The notes: generated by a model from the letters alone, not told the origin. DNA of 64,000 nucleotides from Novosphingobium sp049354825 (GCF_049354825.1 NZ_CP186480.1:1612001-1676000), one strand, 5' to 3'. Shown: positions 25,701-33,934, counted from the first letter of the stretch. A program made the numbers and translations.

Positions 25701-25911
25701 TTGCCAGCGGATAAGTGACCTGGTTCTCAACAATCTGCGGTGCCTGCCCGGGATAGGTCGTCCGGATGATGACCTGCGTGTCGGACAAATCGGGCAAGGC
25801 GTCGATCGGCGTGCTGCGAACCGCGATCAAGCCGGCGATCAACAACGCTACCGCCGCAGCAGCGACGATCAACCGGTTGGCGATCGACCAAAGAATGATA
25901 CGGGCGATCAC
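22759..25911 (-). CDS. cusA: Copper/silver efflux RND transporter
   Basis: A 1050-residue inner-membrane RND pump of the heavy-metal (HME) subfamily and of normal length. The N-terminus (LIVAAAAVALLIAGLIAVRSTP) and FVYVIFDEGTDLYWAR are typical. The TM4 proton-relay motif is GAMVDAAIVMIENAHKAIE. The three methionines that carry Cu(I)/Ag(I) in CusA are in recognisable contexts: LLYMPSALPG, PLEMFETTI and RIDMLATGIKSPIG. This argues for a monovalent substrate rather than Co/Zn/Cd. The GTG start overlaps the cusB stop by four bases. Confidence 0.95.
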   Translation of the reverse strand: MIARIILWSIANRLIVAAAAVALLIAGLIAVRSTPIDALPDLSDTQVIIRTTYPGQAPQIVENQVTYPLATTMLSVPGARTVRAYSFFGDSFVYVIFDEGTDLYWARSRVLEYLNQAQQGLPEGAKAAIGPDATGVGWVYEYALVDRTGGHDLSELRGLQDWFLRYELKTIPGVAEVASIGGMVRQYQVVLDPVSLAGYGVTQREVTDAIQRANQEAGGSVIEMAESEYMIRASGYLKGLADFAQVPIRTAKSGVAVVLGDVATVQIGPEMRRGIADLDGDGEVAGGVVILRSGVDARSAIKAVETKLVELRRSLPPGVAVVPVYDRSSLIDQAIENLTGKLFEEFVVVALVCALFLWHVRSALVAVITLPLGVVAAFVVMRFQGINANIMSLGGIAIAIGAMVDAAIVMIENAHKAIEHWHEKHPDQELDGPERWRVIGEAAAEVGPALFFSLVIITLSFVPVFTLQAQEGRLFGPLAFTKTYTMAAAALLSVTLVPVLMGALIRGRIPAERDNPVNLALTALYRPAIGWVLKRPKTTLLIAGTVFLTAAWPISRLGGEFLPAMNEGDLLYMPSALPGLSAAKAAELLQQTDRMIKSVPEVQSVFGKAGRAETATDPAPLEMFETTIRFKPRDQWRSGMTPEKVIAELDRTVRVPGLANVWVPPIRNRIDMLATGIKSPIGVKVSGGNLAELDRIAREVEGAAKRVPGVSSALAERLTGGRYVDIDIDRLAAARYGLNIADVQEIVSGSIGGENVGRTVEGLARYPINVRYPREIRGSLAALENLPILTPTGQQLTLGSVATLRVADGPPMLKTENGRPSIWVYIDVRDRDLSSVVADLRAAVAKQVKLTPRVSIAYSGQFEYLERATARLKLVVPATLAIIFALLFVIFRRVDEAALIILTLPFALTGGLWMLYLLGYHQSVATGVGFLALAGVAAEFGVVMLIYLKLALEKAGPDASFDDILAAVTDGALQRVRPKAMTVAVIVAGLVPILIGSGAGSEIMRRIAAPMVGGMLTAPLLSMFVLPAGFLLMRRRSALMKSLPTPTKEI

Positions 25912-27365
25912 CGACCGTTGAGCTTCGATATGCGGCGTATAGTGGGCCCTTCGGGCGGTTGATCGAACGAAAAACTGACCCGGTCACCCCGTTTAAAGGC
26001 GCGCGCCGTGGCAGGAGGCGAGAGGAAGCGCATCTGCATCGCGGGCCATTTGATCGCCGGGATCGGTCCGTGACTGATGGTCACGCTTCGTGCGTCTATG
26101 GCGGTGATACTTCCCTCGGCCTGGTAGGTGGGCCTCGCCGTGGCCGGCGCCACAGGCTTGGCAGCGCCGAGCGAGCGCACTTGTGCGCCGGCTAGAGTTG
26201 TTTCTGAATCGAGGAGAAACTGGCCCGATGCGACCACTCGTTCGCCGTCACCAAGACCGGCGATAACTTCGGTCTGACCCTTACTTGTCGCCCCTATCTG
26301 TACTTCGGCCGGCTGGTATCGGCCGCCAGGCTGAGCAAGCATTACGATTGTCCGTGTTCCGGTGCGAATTACCGCTTCTTCGGGGACGAGCAGCGCAGGA
26401 CGGCTCATACCGCCGAGGGCGACTTGGGCGAACATGCCCGGCCTTAGCCGGCCGCCACGGTTAATCAGTTCGATGCGTGCTGTGAGCGTTCGGCTGTCCC
26501 CTTCAACCGCCGGCAGGACGGCCGATATCCGGCCTGGAAACCGCTCGCCGGGATAGGCTGCAAGGCTCGCATTGGCCGGCTGCCCTGGCCTGACCCGACT
26601 ACCCAAGGCTTCTGGAATGGCCGCGTTAAGCCATACTGTTCCCAGACCGTTGATCTCCGCCAACGTTTGGCCCGCTGCGATGCTCATTCCCGCTCGTACG
26701 CCAAGCGTCTTGATCAACCCGCCGGCAGGGGTGGTCACGGTCAACACATTCTGCGGGCGTCCCGTCCGCTCCACGGCTGCGATGGCGCCCGCCGGCATCC
26801 CGATCAAAGTCATCCGCTGCCGCGCGGCTCTGGTCAGAGCCGCATCGCCGGTTCGCCTCGCAGCCAAAAATTCAGTTTGAGCGCCGCCCCACTCGGGTAC
26901 CAGAAGATCGGCTAATGGGGCCCCGGCGCCGACTACATCGCCTGGCGCCCGGGAGTAAACACGTTGGACGAAACCAGCAGCACGAGCCTGGATCACTATC
27001 GCGTCCCGCTCATTGAAGTCGATCGCCCCTGCGGCAGTAAAGCCTGTATCGAGTGTGCCAACCTTGGCGATCGCAGTGCGCAAGCCGAGGTTCTCTACCC
27101 GTGCCGGATCGATCCGCACTCCTGCCTCTGACTCGCCCTCCCCGGCGTAACGGGGGACCAGTTGCATATCCATGAAGGGCGACTTGCCTGGCTTGTCGAA
27201 GTGCTGGCTCGGCACCATCGGGTCATACCAGTAAAGGACGGCCCGTCCGCCACGGTCTTCAGTCGGCGCGTCGCGGTAGGCACCCGCTACGAAGCCGACC
27301 GCGCCGGCGACCAGAGCCGCCGCGGTTGCCGCCAAAACGAGTTGTCGCCGTTCAGCGAAAATCAT
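25908..27365 (-). CDS. cusB: CusB-type membrane-fusion protein with C-terminal CusF-like domain
   Basis: A protein of about 485 residues with an N-terminal anchor (LVLAATAAALVAGAVGFVAG). The Met-containing metal-handling segment PMVPSQHFDKPGKSPFMDMQ comes next, followed by lipoyl/beta-barrel/membrane-proximal domains of RND adaptors. The last ~70 residues repeat the CusF fold (GSITAIDARSVTISHGPIPA, KWPAMQMRFL), so a metallochaperone domain is fused to the adaptor in addition to the free CusF gene downstream. The ATG at 27365 overlaps the cusC stop by four bases; a longer upstream frame lies inside cusC. Confidence 0.9.
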   Translation of the reverse strand: MIFAERRQLVLAATAAALVAGAVGFVAGAYRDAPTEDRGGRAVLYWYDPMVPSQHFDKPGKSPFMDMQLVPRYAGEGESEAGVRIDPARVENLGLRTAIAKVGTLDTGFTAAGAIDFNERDAIVIQARAAGFVQRVYSRAPGDVVGAGAPLADLLVPEWGGAQTEFLAARRTGDAALTRAARQRMTLIGMPAGAIAAVERTGRPQNVLTVTTPAGGLIKTLGVRAGMSIAAGQTLAEINGLGTVWLNAAIPEALGSRVRPGQPANASLAAYPGERFPGRISAVLPAVEGDSRTLTARIELINRGGRLRPGMFAQVALGGMSRPALLVPEEAVIRTGTRTIVMLAQPGGRYQPAEVQIGATSKGQTEVIAGLGDGERVVASGQFLLDSETTLAGAQVRSLGAAKPVAPATARPTYQAEGSITAIDARSVTISHGPIPAIKWPAMQMRFLSPPATARAFKRGDRVSFSFDQPPEGPTIRRISKLNGR

Positions 27366-28591
27366 CGCTCTGCCCCTCCGAACGTCAAGTTGATACGAAC
27401 GGCGTCCCGCGTGACTGCGGCTTCGCGTTCGAGCACCAGCAATTGAGCTTCGACTGCCGCGATCCGCGCGGTGACAACGTCCTGGATGGAGGCGCGGCCA
27501 GCTGCATAACTGGCGACTTCCAAATCTGCTCGATCGCGCGCCAATGGCAGAAGCGTGTCGCGCGCGCGCATCCATTGGTCGTGATGCATGACGTGATCGG
27601 CAAAGCTCACTTTAAGCTCTTCGGCTATCGCTCGGCGGGCATCCTCACGCCGCGAAGCCGCGGCTTGCGAGGACGCCAGCCGGGATGCGATCACTGGATT
27701 TTGCCGGCGCCCCGGAAACAGCGGCAGACTTACGGTTACTCCAGCCGAGATCATGTCGCCGTAACGGGAAGCCCGTTTTTCGTAGGCAACGTCAAACATC
27801 CAGTCCGGACGTTTGTCGGCTTCGGCCAGGCTGACGTCCGACCGCGCCTGCTGGACGCGCGCATTTTCCAGGCCAATCTGTGGCAGGCTCGGGATGCCTT
27901 GCTCAAGTGCTTGTGGATCGAGGGTTGGAGATGGGAGCGGACCGACAGCCGCCGGATCGGCGTCTCCGGTCCAGCGCGTCAGCCGCGCCCGGGCTTGATT
28001 GCGTTGAGCGAGAATCTCGGCGCGGGCGTCCTCTAGCTGGGCAATTGCCGTGCGTGTTTCGAGCGTCTGAGCAGGTCGCACAGTGCCCGAGGCAACCCCT
28101 GCGACCCCAGCGCCCCGATAAGCCGAGATCTTACCGATTGCGAAATCCACCGCGCTGAGCCGCTGCTGAGCCGAAGCCAGGTCGACCCACGCAACACCGG
28201 CGGCAACCTGTGCTTCGCGCAAGCTTACTTCGCGCGTAGCCCGGGCTTCCGCGATGTCCGCTGTCGCGCGCCCCACGCGTGCCAGCCGTTTGGCGGAGCT
28301 TGGAACTTCCTGGCTCAGGCTAACCCGCCCCATCGTCATGCTGTCCCCATCAAGTGAAAAGGCCGGCGGTCCCGAAATTGGAAAGTTTTCAATGCTGAGC
28401 CCGACTTTGGGGTCGGGCCATTGCCCGGCCGCGGTCGCGGCTACACGTCTCGCCTCAATCTCGAGTCGGCCGGCTTCAACGGACGCGCCGTTTGTCGCTG
28501 CGCTCGCTAACGCCTCTTCAAATCGTAGCGGCTTTGCCAGCGCGGATGCCGGCATCGCCGCGAGGATCGGTGCAAAGATAAGAAACCGCAT
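27362..28591 (-). CDS. cusC: CusC-like TolC-family outer-membrane efflux protein
   Basis: A 409-residue protein with a signal peptide (FLIFAPILAAMPASALA) and two outer-membrane efflux (OEP) repeats made of long helices (VSLSQEVPSSAKRLARVGRA, DVSLAEADKRPDWMFDVAYE). The second ends in the turn motif VTVSLPLFPGRRQNP. It provides the outer-membrane duct for the Cus pump. It is the first of four overlapping or abutting genes cusC-cusB-cusA-cusF. A strong hairpin lies 59 bases upstream of its start. Confidence 0.9.
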   Translation of the reverse strand: MRFLIFAPILAAMPASALAKPLRFEEALASAATNGASVEAGRLEIEARRVAATAAGQWPDPKVGLSIENFPISGPPAFSLDGDSMTMGRVSLSQEVPSSAKRLARVGRATADIAEARATREVSLREAQVAAGVAWVDLASAQQRLSAVDFAIGKISAYRGAGVAGVASGTVRPAQTLETRTAIAQLEDARAEILAQRNQARARLTRWTGDADPAAVGPLPSPTLDPQALEQGIPSLPQIGLENARVQQARSDVSLAEADKRPDWMFDVAYEKRASRYGDMISAGVTVSLPLFPGRRQNPVIASRLASSQAAASRREDARRAIAEELKVSFADHVMHHDQWMRARDTLLPLARDRADLEVASYAAGRASIQDVVTARIAAVEAQLLVLEREAAVTRDAVRINLTFGGAER

Positions 28592-28649
28592 GGAACTTTC
28601 CTCGGTTTGGGAGGCCTGGCACAGCGCGAAATAGATTGGGCTCGATGAA

Positions 28650-28683
28650 GCGTCGGGGGAGCGGAGGTCCGCTCCCCCGACGC
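28650..28683. terminator. Perfect 16-bp-arm hairpin between small exported gene and cusC
   Basis: A perfect inverted repeat, 16-base arms rich in G/C (GCGTCGGGGGAGCGGA and its complement) with a two-base loop. There is no T-run on either side, so it could be a terminator of the upstream minus-strand genes, a transcript-processing hairpin or an attenuator before cusC. Confidence 0.5.
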
Positions 28684-28722
28684 CGGACTACGGCCGAGCG
28701 GGTTTATCGTAGGAAGTGCCGA

Positions 28723-28971
28723 TCAACCCTTGATGGTTTGGGCCGCCTGCGCTTGCACACACTCAACGGCACCCACCTTCATCTTTTCGCAGCCACCATG
28801 GGCAACGTCGATACGGCGCGGTACCCACACGCGAACGGGGGCAGGTGTTCGTGGCCCTGGCGCTGAACGCCACTCATAGTGTCCCGCGCTGTCCTGGCCA
28901 TTCGCAGCTAGTGCAGGGATCGGGACGGCCAAGGCAGTCGCCAGCGATAGAATCGAAATTCCAAGCTTCAT
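28723..28971 (-). CDS. Small exported protein of the copper locus
   Basis: An 82-residue protein with a clean signal peptide (MKLGISILSLATALAVPIPALA) and a mature part containing two Cys (GGCEKMKVGAVECVQAQ) and a Pro-rich stretch. The ATG at 28971 follows AAAGGAT at normal spacing; an upstream frame to 29025 adds an unlikely N-terminus. No family was recognised. Its place between cusC and another exported Cys/Met protein suggests periplasmic metal handling or stress response, but this is inference. Confidence 0.55.
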   Translation of the reverse strand: MKLGISILSLATALAVPIPALAANGQDSAGHYEWRSAPGPRTPAPVRVWVPRRIDVAHGGCEKMKVGAVECVQAQAAQTIKG

Positions 28972-29060
28972 CACAAATATCCTTTGAGCAAATTCAAGAG
29001 AGCCAAAGCGGCGTAGCCGAGCCATTTCACAGGCCAGGCAACCGCAATGATCGTCGTGGA

Positions 29061-29417
29061 TTAGCGGAGGATAGTGGGAGGCTCGGGGTCAGGAGCGAAG
29101 ACCGCCCCACGTAGTTTGACAGTGACCGGCCAGTAATTCGGTACGGACGCTATCGGCAACGGCCCATGATAACTGCCGAACTCGGCAACCGCGGGCAGAA
29201 AGATGCAGCCCATTGCCAACATGCACTTGAAAGTGCCGTCACAGGGCTTCGACTGCGAGCTTTCACCCTTGGACATCATCTTCATGCAGTCGTCCGACAT
29301 CGTGGAGACGTTTGCCGGAGGGTGGCCATAGGGCACAGCGGACACGGCAACGCCCTGCCCCGTCAGCCCGATGATGGCTGCCAGCAATAACACGAATCTG
29401 AAACCGCGTAGGACCAC
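29061..29417 (-). CDS. Exported Cys/Met-rich protein of the copper locus
   Basis: A 118-residue protein with a signal sequence (FRFVLLLAAIIGLTGQGVAVSA) and a CMKMM..KPCDGTFKCMLAMGC segment. That gives five Cys and several Met within ~35 residues, plausible Cu(I) ligands. The remaining C-terminal part is Pro-rich. I know of similar uncharacterised small proteins next to copper genes in sphingomonads but cannot name a family. The start is GTG at 29417 with only a weak ribosome-binding site. Confidence 0.55.
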   Translation of the reverse strand: MVLRGFRFVLLLAAIIGLTGQGVAVSAVPYGHPPANVSTMSDDCMKMMSKGESSQSKPCDGTFKCMLAMGCIFLPAVAEFGSYHGPLPIASVPNYWPVTVKLRGAVFAPDPEPPTILR

Positions 29418-29490
29418 CTAGCCCGTGTATCGGTGTCGCGGGACGAAAGCCAGCGGTTACGCAGCCGCAGACACTCTTCCATGCGGCGGC

Positions 29491-30177
29491 CTACGCCATC
29501 AGCTCCTCTACGATCAGCAGCCCAAGGAATCCAACAAAGAACATCGCGCTGATGATTGGGCTGTCGGGCTTCTCATGTGCTTCAACAAGAAGCTCTTCCG
29601 TCACCAAGTAAAGCAGCGCCATCAGCCCAAACGTAAGAAAACCGCCGATAACATGCGGTGGGAGCAGGACCACGGGCGTCGCCACGAGGACACCGGCCGG
29701 CAGCAACAGGGCCAGTCCCACCGATAGGGCAACCACCCTGAACCGTGAGGCAAGCGCTTCACCCAATTTTGCCGTAACCGTCAAACCGAGGAACAGGACT
29801 TCGAGGGTCAAGGCGATTGTCATCAGCACGCCTGCTTTTGCGCCGCCCAGGAACGCCAGTCCAAGGACCAGGCCATCCACCACAAGGTCGATGCCGATGG
29901 CCGTTATCATCCCAATCGGGCCTTTCCAGCGGCCCTCGAGCGATTTGACACCGAGCATAGTCGCGACGCCAAGCGTCCCGCCGATCAGCGTTGTCCAAAC
30001 CGAGGCGTCATGTTTTACTTGGGGCAGAATCTCGGCTGCGGCGGCGCCGAACACAACGCCCGCCGCAAGGTGCTGTACCGCGCCTTCCAACGCCGGACCC
30101 GGTCTACGCCAGACCGCATAAATCGCGCCGAGCAATACCGCGAACACCGGCACGAAGGCGAAAGCCAGAATAGGCAC
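29491..30177 (-). CDS. ZIP-family metal transporter
   Basis: A 228-residue membrane protein with about seven to eight hydrophobic segments. It has HLAAGVVFGAAAAEILP and GIDLVVDGLVLGLAFL, which correspond to the metal-binding TM4/TM5 region of ZIP proteins, and a late ALLYLVTEELLVEAHE. It would move divalent cations such as Zn across the inner membrane; direction is usually inward. The GTG start has GAGGAG five bases upstream. It follows the CDF gene by 50 bases and is probably the third gene of the FTR1 operon. Confidence 0.8.
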   Translation of the reverse strand: MPILAFAFVPVFAVLLGAIYAVWRRPGPALEGAVQHLAAGVVFGAAAAEILPQVKHDASVWTTLIGGTLGVATMLGVKSLEGRWKGPIGMITAIGIDLVVDGLVLGLAFLGGAKAGVLMTIALTLEVLFLGLTVTAKLGEALASRFRVVALSVGLALLLPAGVLVATPVVLLPPHVIGGFLTFGLMALLYLVTEELLVEAHEKPDSPIISAMFFVGFLGLLIVEELMA

Positions 30178-30227
30178 GACGTTACTCCTCGATCAGACTA
30201 CGTTGTCGAGTTCGAGCTTGAACGCGG

Positions 30228-30908
30228 TCAACGCGTCGCTCTCGGGTCAGGACGGCCGGGTGACCGTGTGCGCGATGCTGGCCCGTATCCTCCGCCGCGC
30301 AATTCCCCGCGAGCCTCGCGCAAAATTTGCCATCCACCGCTGATCGCCAGTGCGGCCATGACACCCGAGACCAATAGGTCTGGCCAGGCACTGCCGGTCT
30401 TGAATACCCCGAAGGCCGCGACCATCACGGCGATGTTACCGAACGCGTCGTTACGCGAGCAAATCCACACCGACCGCATGTTCGCATCGCCAGTTCGAAA
30501 GCGGAAGAGCATCAGCGCCACCCCGACATTGGTCGCGAGCGCCATGGCACCGACGATGCCCATCGTTTCCGGCCGCGGCGCCGCGCCCTGCAGAAAGGCA
30601 AGAGCGGCCATGGCAAGGACCCACAAGCCGAACGCTAGCAGCGTCAACCCTTTGATGGCCGCCGACCGCGCTCGCCAGACCAATGCCATTCCAGCGACCA
30701 GCAAGCTGATCGCGTAATTGGCGCTGTCGCCGAGAAAATCGAGTGCGTCCGCCTGCAGCGAGCGTGAGTCCGCCGATGAGCCGGCCACAAACTCAACCGC
30801 GAACATCACGAGGTTCAAGACAAGGGCGATCCAAAGCGCCCGCCGCCAGCGCGGTTCGTTCAGCGACTGCGCGCTGCCGCATGCGCTGGCGCAACAGTCG
30901 TCAGCCAC
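30228..30908 (-). CDS. Cation diffusion facilitator family transporter
   Basis: A 226-residue protein of the CDF family. Six membrane segments are predicted. The TM2 metal-site region reads SLQADALDFLGDSANYAISL and the TM5 region SRNDAFGNIAVMVAA, giving the expected Asp-x3-Asp pairs. The N-terminus MADDCCASACGS is Cys-rich, and the usual long cytoplasmic C-terminal domain is missing or replaced by a short Arg/Pro-rich tail. It exports divalent metals from the cytoplasm. The GTG start overlaps the FTR1 gene by eight bases. Confidence 0.8.
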   Translation of the reverse strand: MADDCCASACGSAQSLNEPRWRRALWIALVLNLVMFAVEFVAGSSADSRSLQADALDFLGDSANYAISLLVAGMALVWRARSAAIKGLTLLAFGLWVLAMAALAFLQGAAPRPETMGIVGAMALATNVGVALMLFRFRTGDANMRSVWICSRNDAFGNIAVMVAAFGVFKTGSAWPDLLVSGVMAALAISGGWQILREARGELRGGGYGPASRTRSPGRPDPRATR

Positions 30909-32895
30909 GCTGGACTTCCTCCGCCCCGGCCCGTTTGCTTGCTAACCTGTGATTATACCAGGCTCCCAGCGCGACGACGGCGACGGTCGCCAGCTGCGCG
31001 CCTATCGACTCCATCGTCGGAAACAGCCCCAGGACCGGTATGCGCGGAATCTGAGATAGCGGGGCGATGTCGATCAGTCCTGCTTCCTGCAGCGCCGCCA
31101 CACCTTTGCCTGCCAGAACCACCGCGAGGATGGCGATCAGCGCGGAGCTGTACTTGAAGAACTCGCTCACCGGCAGCGTGGCGCTAAACCGCAACATGGC
31201 CCAGGCGATCAATCCAAGCGCGACAATGGCGGAACCTGCGCCAGCCAGAATGACAACGCCGCCACCCTGCGTTGTCAGGGCGGCATAGAACAGGATCGTC
31301 TCGAAAACCTCGCGATAAGCCACAACGAAGGCGAGACCGAACATAAACCAGGCCGAACCGCGCGTTAAGGCCTTACCCAGTGTCTCGGTTATATAGCGCT
31401 GCCATTCGCCGGCCTGGGACTTGCCGTGCATCCAGATACCGACCGACAACAGTACCGCGGCCGCGAACAGCGAACCAAATCCTTCGGTTAGTTCGCGGCT
31501 AGCCCCGCTTACGCCGATAAAGAACGTGGCGACGGCCCAGGTGATGGCTCCCCCGATGAGGGCAGCCGCCCATCCCCCGTGAACATAACGAACCATCTCG
31601 CTGCGATCGGCCTTTCGCAAAAAGGCGATCATGGCCACGATGATGAGCAAGGCTTCCAGCCCTTCGCGCAGCAGAATGGTGAACGCCCCAATAAAGGTAG
31701 AAGCCGCGCTGGCCGCGTCGGGGGACAGCACTTCCTCGGCGTCGGTAAACAGCGTGTCGACAACGGCTACCTGCGACCTGACGGCTGCCACAGGTTCGCC
31801 GCGTCCGATGGCAGCCCGAAGGTTGCCCATTTCGGCCTCGATTCGTCCCATAAGTGTCGCATCGCGAGCGGCCAGCGCAGGTTCCACTGGCTCGAACCCA
31901 TCGAGATAGGCGGACAGGGCAAGCCTTTTGGCAGTTTGCCGGTCACCCGCCTCGTAAGCTGATAGACTATCTTGCAGTTTCTGGTGCGCCAGAGCCAGTG
32001 ATCCCGGCCTTGCGGCGATTACAGCTTCGGGATGAGCGCGAAGAAAGCCAATGACGCTGTCGGCCTTCTCCTGCCCGATCTGGGCCCCGAGCGAGGCGGC
32101 TGTCAAACCGGCCAGCGATGCAAGATCAGGAATGCGCTTACGCAGACCGACATCGGCCTTCCAAAGCCGTTCACCAGCATCGGTGTTCGTGAACGCAAAG
32201 CGACTTGCGTAAAAGGCGAGCGCCCAGCGGTCTTGCGATCGCAACTCGGCAAAGCTCCTCATTGCGGTGCCGTCCAGCCCTTGACCGATAACCTGGTAGA
32301 GGGCGAACGGGCTGCGCTCGCGAGCCCGCGAAACATCCCGGAAGGCCACGGGCGGCGGATCGAGCGCGGCAGCATCCGGGCCGCGCCCGTCGCCGGCCAA
32401 GCCATGGCAGCTTGCACAATTGTCCGCATAAAGCTTCGAACCGCGCGCGAGGTCCGGCAGTGTCGACGGCGCTACCGGCACGGGATAGGCCGCGAGCAGG
32501 TGGGCGCCAAGCGCGCGGGCTGCCTTGGCGACGTTGTCGGGCGCCGCCTTGTTCGCGATCATTTTACGAAACGCACCAGCCTCGGCGATCAAGCGGGGCC
32601 GCTCGGCCGTTGGGGGCAAGGCGGCAATTGTGGCTTCCACGGTCGCCGAAAATTCTGACATTTCCGCATATTCGGTGACGCTTTTGACCTGCCCGGCATT
32701 CACCGCGCCCCGGTAATCTACCGCCACGTAGTCCAGCAAACGCCACGCAGTTTGAACGTCATCGCTGCTTGCGCTGGCGTATGCCGGCGTCACAACACCG
32801 ACGGTCAGCGCCAGAACAGTCAGCAGGACGGCGCGAAACCTGGCTCCCAGCGGCGGGCGATCTAGCGCGGATTTGGTTGATCTGGCAGTGTTCAT
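30901..32895 (-). CDS. Cytochrome c-FTR1 iron/lead permease fusion (PbrT-like)
   Basis: A protein of about 664 residues. A signal sequence (RAVLLTVLALTVGVVTPAYA) is followed by a helical periplasmic region. A class I cytochrome c domain comes next, with heme motif CASCHG at ~160-165, and then a C-terminal FTR1 permease of about seven helices. The permease has both REGLE (ILLREGLEALLI) and REVFE (YREVFETILFY) motifs that carry Fe3+ in this family. Similar fusions divergent from a MerR regulator are known as PbrT in lead-resistance operons. The ATG at 32895 is essentially at the expected transcription start of the MerR-type promoter, so the message may be nearly leaderless; longer frames run through the operator. 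Confidence 0.8.
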   Translation of the reverse strand: MNTARSTKSALDRPPLGARFRAVLLTVLALTVGVVTPAYASASSDDVQTAWRLLDYVAVDYRGAVNAGQVKSVTEYAEMSEFSATVEATIAALPPTAERPRLIAEAGAFRKMIANKAAPDNVAKAARALGAHLLAAYPVPVAPSTLPDLARGSKLYADNCASCHGLAGDGRGPDAAALDPPPVAFRDVSRARERSPFALYQVIGQGLDGTAMRSFAELRSQDRWALAFYASRFAFTNTDAGERLWKADVGLRKRIPDLASLAGLTAASLGAQIGQEKADSVIGFLRAHPEAVIAARPGSLALAHQKLQDSLSAYEAGDRQTAKRLALSAYLDGFEPVEPALAARDATLMGRIEAEMGNLRAAIGRGEPVAAVRSQVAVVDTLFTDAEEVLSPDAASAASTFIGAFTILLREGLEALLIIVAMIAFLRKADRSEMVRYVHGGWAAALIGGAITWAVATFFIGVSGASRELTEGFGSLFAAAVLLSVGIWMHGKSQAGEWQRYITETLGKALTRGSAWFMFGLAFVVAYREVFETILFYAALTTQGGGVVILAGAGSAIVALGLIAWAMLRFSATLPVSEFFKYSSALIAILAVVLAGKGVAALQEAGLIDIAPLSQIPRIPVLGLFPTMESIGAQLATVAVVALGAWYNHRLASKRAGAEEVQRG

Positions 32896-32901
32896 CGACT
32901 C

Positions 32902-32932
32902 CAGATACAACCTCCAGTAACTGGAGATGCAA
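32902..32932 (-). promoter_or_regulatory. MerR-family promoter/operator upstream of the FTR1 fusion
   Basis: On the minus strand a -35-like TTGCAT (32932-32927) and a -10-like TATCTG (32907-32902) are separated by 19 bases, the long spacer typical of MerR-activated promoters. The spacer contains the perfect inverted repeat CTCCAG TTA CTGGAG. It lies between the FTR1 gene and the divergent MerR gene. Confidence 0.75.
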
Positions 32933-32969
32933 GTAGTTTTGCGAATCAATCGCAAGATGGAGGCGAGAA

Positions 32970-33392
32970 TTGGCCGAGACGGCAAATCTGGCAATTGGCG
33001 ATCTGGCGAGAATCACCGGAACCAAGGTCAACACAATTCGATTTTATGAGGAGAGCGGCCTGCTGCCCAAGGCAGAGCGTACGGCGGCGGGGCGGCGCAT
33101 CTATCGTGCCTCCGATGGTCGGCGGTTAGCGTTTATCCGGCACAGCCGAAGTCTCGGATTCCCGCTTGATTCAGTGCGCGAATTGCTAACGCTGACCGAC
33201 GATGCGGATCAATCCTGCGAAGCTGTGGACCGGATTGCGCGCGTCCATCTTGACGAGATTGACCGCAAGATCGGTGACTTGATGGCCCTGCGCGCCGAGC
33301 TCGATCGAATGATCGGGTCGTGCCAACAGGGCAAGGTAGCCGACTGCCAGATCATCGAAACCCTTGCGCCGCGGGGGAGGACGTTTTCGTGA
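32970..33392 (+). CDS. MerR-family divalent-metal sensor (PbrR/CadR/ZntR-like)
   Basis: A 140-residue regulator. The winged helix-turn-helix (IGDLARITGTKVNTIRFYEES) is at the N-terminus, followed by the dimerisation coiled coil. Cys83, Cys118 and Cys126 fall at the positions of the metal ligands of the Pb/Cd/Zn sensors; the 35-residue gap between the first two is as in PbrR, CadR and ZntR. Cys83 separates it from CueR-type copper sensors, which have Ser there. The TTG start at 32970 has GGAGG seven bases upstream. It should distort the 19-bp-spaced divergent promoter when loaded with metal and so switch on the FTR1-CDF-ZIP genes. Confidence 0.85.
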   Translation: MAETANLAIGDLARITGTKVNTIRFYEESGLLPKAERTAAGRRIYRASDGRRLAFIRHSRSLGFPLDSVRELLTLTDDADQSCEAVDRIARVHLDEIDRKIGDLMALRAELDRMIGSCQQGKVADCQIIETLAPRGRTFS

Positions 33393-33440
33393 TGATGCTT
33401 TTGCTTGTTGGCCGCACGCCTGCCCTCACGCCGGGGCACT

Positions 33441-33779
33441 GTGAACCATCCCTTAGCCACACTGGGCTGGTATTTACTCGCCGCCGTGGGCGAGATCGCT
33501 GGTTGTTTTGCATTCTGGACCGTTCTGCGCCTGAACAAGTCTGGCGCCTGGCTTGCTCCTGGGATCCTGGCGTTGATCCTGTTCGCGGTTGCGCTGACCC
33601 GAGTGGAAAGCGAAGCCGCTGGACGGACCTTTGCCGCCTATGGCGGGATTTACATTGTCGCATCACTGTTCTGGCTGCGCTTTGTTGAAGGCGTATCTCC
33701 TGACCGCTGGGATCTGACCGGAGGCGCAATCTGCCTGGCGGGCGCGGCATTGATCATTTGGGGGCCTGGTCGCGACTGA
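33441..33779 (+). CDS. ynfA: YnfA/UPF0060 family membrane protein
   Basis: A 112-residue protein with four membrane helices. The N-terminal LGWYLLAAVGEIAGCFAFW and the middle AAYGGIYIVASLFWLRFVEGVSPDRWD are characteristic of UPF0060, a family structurally related to small multidrug-resistance transporters. The GTG at 33441 matches the usual family start and follows CGGGG; longer frames add an unlike N-terminus. It often sits next to metal-resistance genes, as here, 48 bases after the MerR gene. The substrate is unknown. Confidence 0.85.
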   Translation: MNHPLATLGWYLLAAVGEIAGCFAFWTVLRLNKSGAWLAPGILALILFAVALTRVESEAAGRTFAAYGGIYIVASLFWLRFVEGVSPDRWDLTGGAICLAGAALIIWGPGRD

Positions 33780-33934
33780 CTAACCTATAGGCGCGGTCTC
33801 ACTGAATGGCCGCGACTCTGAACCCACAAGGCGGAACTCCAAGCTTCGGTAAGTATGAGCCTTGCAACCATTTCTTTATTCCACTATTCTCGAACTATCG
33901 ATTCTTGACGAGTTCGGCGGGGGAGGAAAGAGAA

